In this document: one piece after another, positions 22,589 through 23,155 of the stretch | Position numbering within the stretch: the first letter of the stretch is position 1 | Layout: every line of letters begins with the position of its first letter | Virus record (IMG/VR): IMGVR_UViG_3300044716_001482 | Location: 1-23,155 of that record | Length of the DNA stretch: 23,155 nt | Reading direction: 5' to 3' (one strand) | Source of the DNA: a virus | Notes under the pieces: generated by a model | Seen by the model: only the letters and a program-made list of their open reading frames with translations | What the model was told of the DNA's origin: nothing | Databases searched by the model: none | Position numbers and translations under genes: made by a program

Positions 22589-22597
22589 ATATTTATT
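22589..22597 (+). promoter_or_regulatory. Degenerate late box ATATTTATT before fibre gene
   Basis: ATATTTATT differs from the common ATATTTATA at one base and lies 28 bases before the ATG at 22626. Confidence 0.45.
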
Positions 22598-22625
22598 ACA
22601 AACTGGAAGATATAAGTTTAGTTAC

Positions 22626-23155
22626 ATGGCTGAAAATAAAAGATATACTACTCAAAAGAAACAGAATTCAGGACAAGATAGTGTCATTAAGGATGATTTA
22701 TATCTGTTCTCAATCCCTACTGGCTCTTCTGAAGATCTTACTTTAGTTTTAAATCCCCAATCCAAACAAGTTAGATACGTAACAGGAGGAACAGGAGGAA
22801 CAGGCACATCTGGTACATCCGGTTCTTCAGGGGGCGCTAATACATCTGGTACCTCTGGTGCAGCTGGTTCTTCAGGCAGTTCAGGTAGCAGTGGTATTTC
22901 AGGCTCTTCCGGCTCTTCAGGTACAAGTGCTTCAACAGGTCAATCTGGCAGCTCAGGTAGTTCAGGTTCTAGAGGTTTATCAACTTCTTCAGGTTCATCA
23001 GGTATTTCAGGTTCAGGTGGTTTAAGTACTTCTTCTGGCACCTCTGGTAGCTCTGGTAGTTCCGGCACTTCAGGTGTAGCAGGTCTTTCAGGTTTAAGTA
23101 CTTCCTCAGGCTCAACTGGTTCATCTGGTTCTTCAGGCTTATCTGGTTCTACAGG
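22626..23155 (+). CDS. Collagen-like fibre protein, 5' part (3' end outside window)
   Basis: The frame opens with ATG at 22626 and stays open to the window end, giving 176 residues. Residues 1-52 are a non-repetitive anchor (MAENKRYTTQKKQNSGQDSV, then DDLYLFSIPTGSSEDLTL). From residue 54 the sequence becomes Gly-X-Y triplets, mostly Gly-Ser-Ser, Gly-Thr-Ser and Gly-Ile-Ser, with short breaks such as NTS, AST and STS. Such Gly-X-Y runs form collagen-like triple helices in phage tail fibres and virion appendages; here Pro is absent and Ser/Thr fill both positions. Position right after the tail completion gene and a degenerate late box supports a fibre or virion appendage role. The receptor-binding end lies outside the window. 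Confidence 0.8.
   Translation, partial: MAENKRYTTQKKQNSGQDSVIKDDLYLFSIPTGSSEDLTLVLNPQSKQVRYVTGGTGGTGTSGTSGSSGGANTSGTSGAAGSSGSSGSSGISGSSGSSGTSASTGQSGSSGSSGSRGLSTSSGSSGISGSGGLSTSSGTSGSSGSSGTSGVAGLSGLSTSSGSTGSSGSSGLSGST
22785..23155 (+). repeat. Collagen-like Gly-X-Ser codon repeat
   Basis: An imperfect 9-base periodic repeat (ggt-tct-tca and variants such as ggt-agt-tca and ggt-aca-tct) runs in frame to the window end. It is broken by occasional non-Gly triplets and includes a longer recurring block around ggtttaagtacttc at 23019-23032 and 23091-23104. Confidence 0.85.

Noticed and set aside
22785-23155. CRISPR-like repetition
   Set aside because: The period is nine bases in frame with Gly-X-Ser codons and there are no spacers, so it is a coding repeat.
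1-23155. tRNA genes
   Set aside because: No stretch with the GTTCRANNC loop and matching acceptor stems was noticed in the few intergenic gaps; all gaps are shorter than about 185 bases.

Overview
The window is a late (structural) region of a T4-like tailed phage (Caudoviricetes, myovirus type). Every supported gene is on the + strand and packed with 1- to 4-base start/stop overlaps. The recognisable core is large terminase (gp17-like, 8816-10381), portal (gp20, 10406-12295), prohead protease (gp21, 14959-15567), scaffold (gp22, 15749-16972), major capsid protein (gp23, 16997-18763), a PhoH-like ATPase (18865-19596), neck proteins resembling gp13 and gp14, a gp15-like tail completion protein, and the start of a collagen-like Gly-X-Ser fibre protein cut by the window end. 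DNA is AT-rich. Most starts are preceded by A/T-rich sequence without a Shine-Dalgarno motif, which fits a Bacteroidota host (inference). An anchored protein with an outer-membrane-like C-terminus agrees weakly with that host.

Layout. 1-4782: accessory or unassigned late genes: the tail of an unknown ORF, an EPVA-repeat protein, a PD-(D/E)XK nuclease candidate, a Cys-cluster protein with a basic C-terminal domain, a short leader-bearing protein, an unknown conserved protein, a very AT-rich protein-kinase-fold protein, a small cupin-like protein and a Gly-rich beta protein. A hairpin terminator follows. 4908-7457: a four-gene non-structural cassette of FAD-dependent dehydrogenase, small W/GPA-motif protein, cupin and P-loop kinase. 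7489-10381: AT-hook protein, membrane-anchored protein, terminase. 10406-15567: portal, five small or unknown head-region proteins, and protease, ending in a strong terminator. 15568-15748: a hairpin-rich intergenic segment. 15749-18763: scaffold and major capsid, ending in a second strong terminator. 18865-22568: phoH, then neck and tail-completion genes. 22626-end: fibre gene.

How it fits together. The terminase pumps DNA through the portal into a prohead built from gp23 on the gp22 core and matured by gp21. The neck and gp15-like proteins close the head and join the tail. Two sequence signals tie the region together. One is a repeated ATATTTATA box just upstream of most structural transcription units; it is the reverse complement of T4's late box TATAAATA. 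The other is a set of N-terminal (I/L)xE|(A/G) sites resembling T4 gp21 cleavage sites, which suggests several unknown small proteins are packaged or prohead-core proteins. Function calls come from motif recognition by eye; no database search was run.
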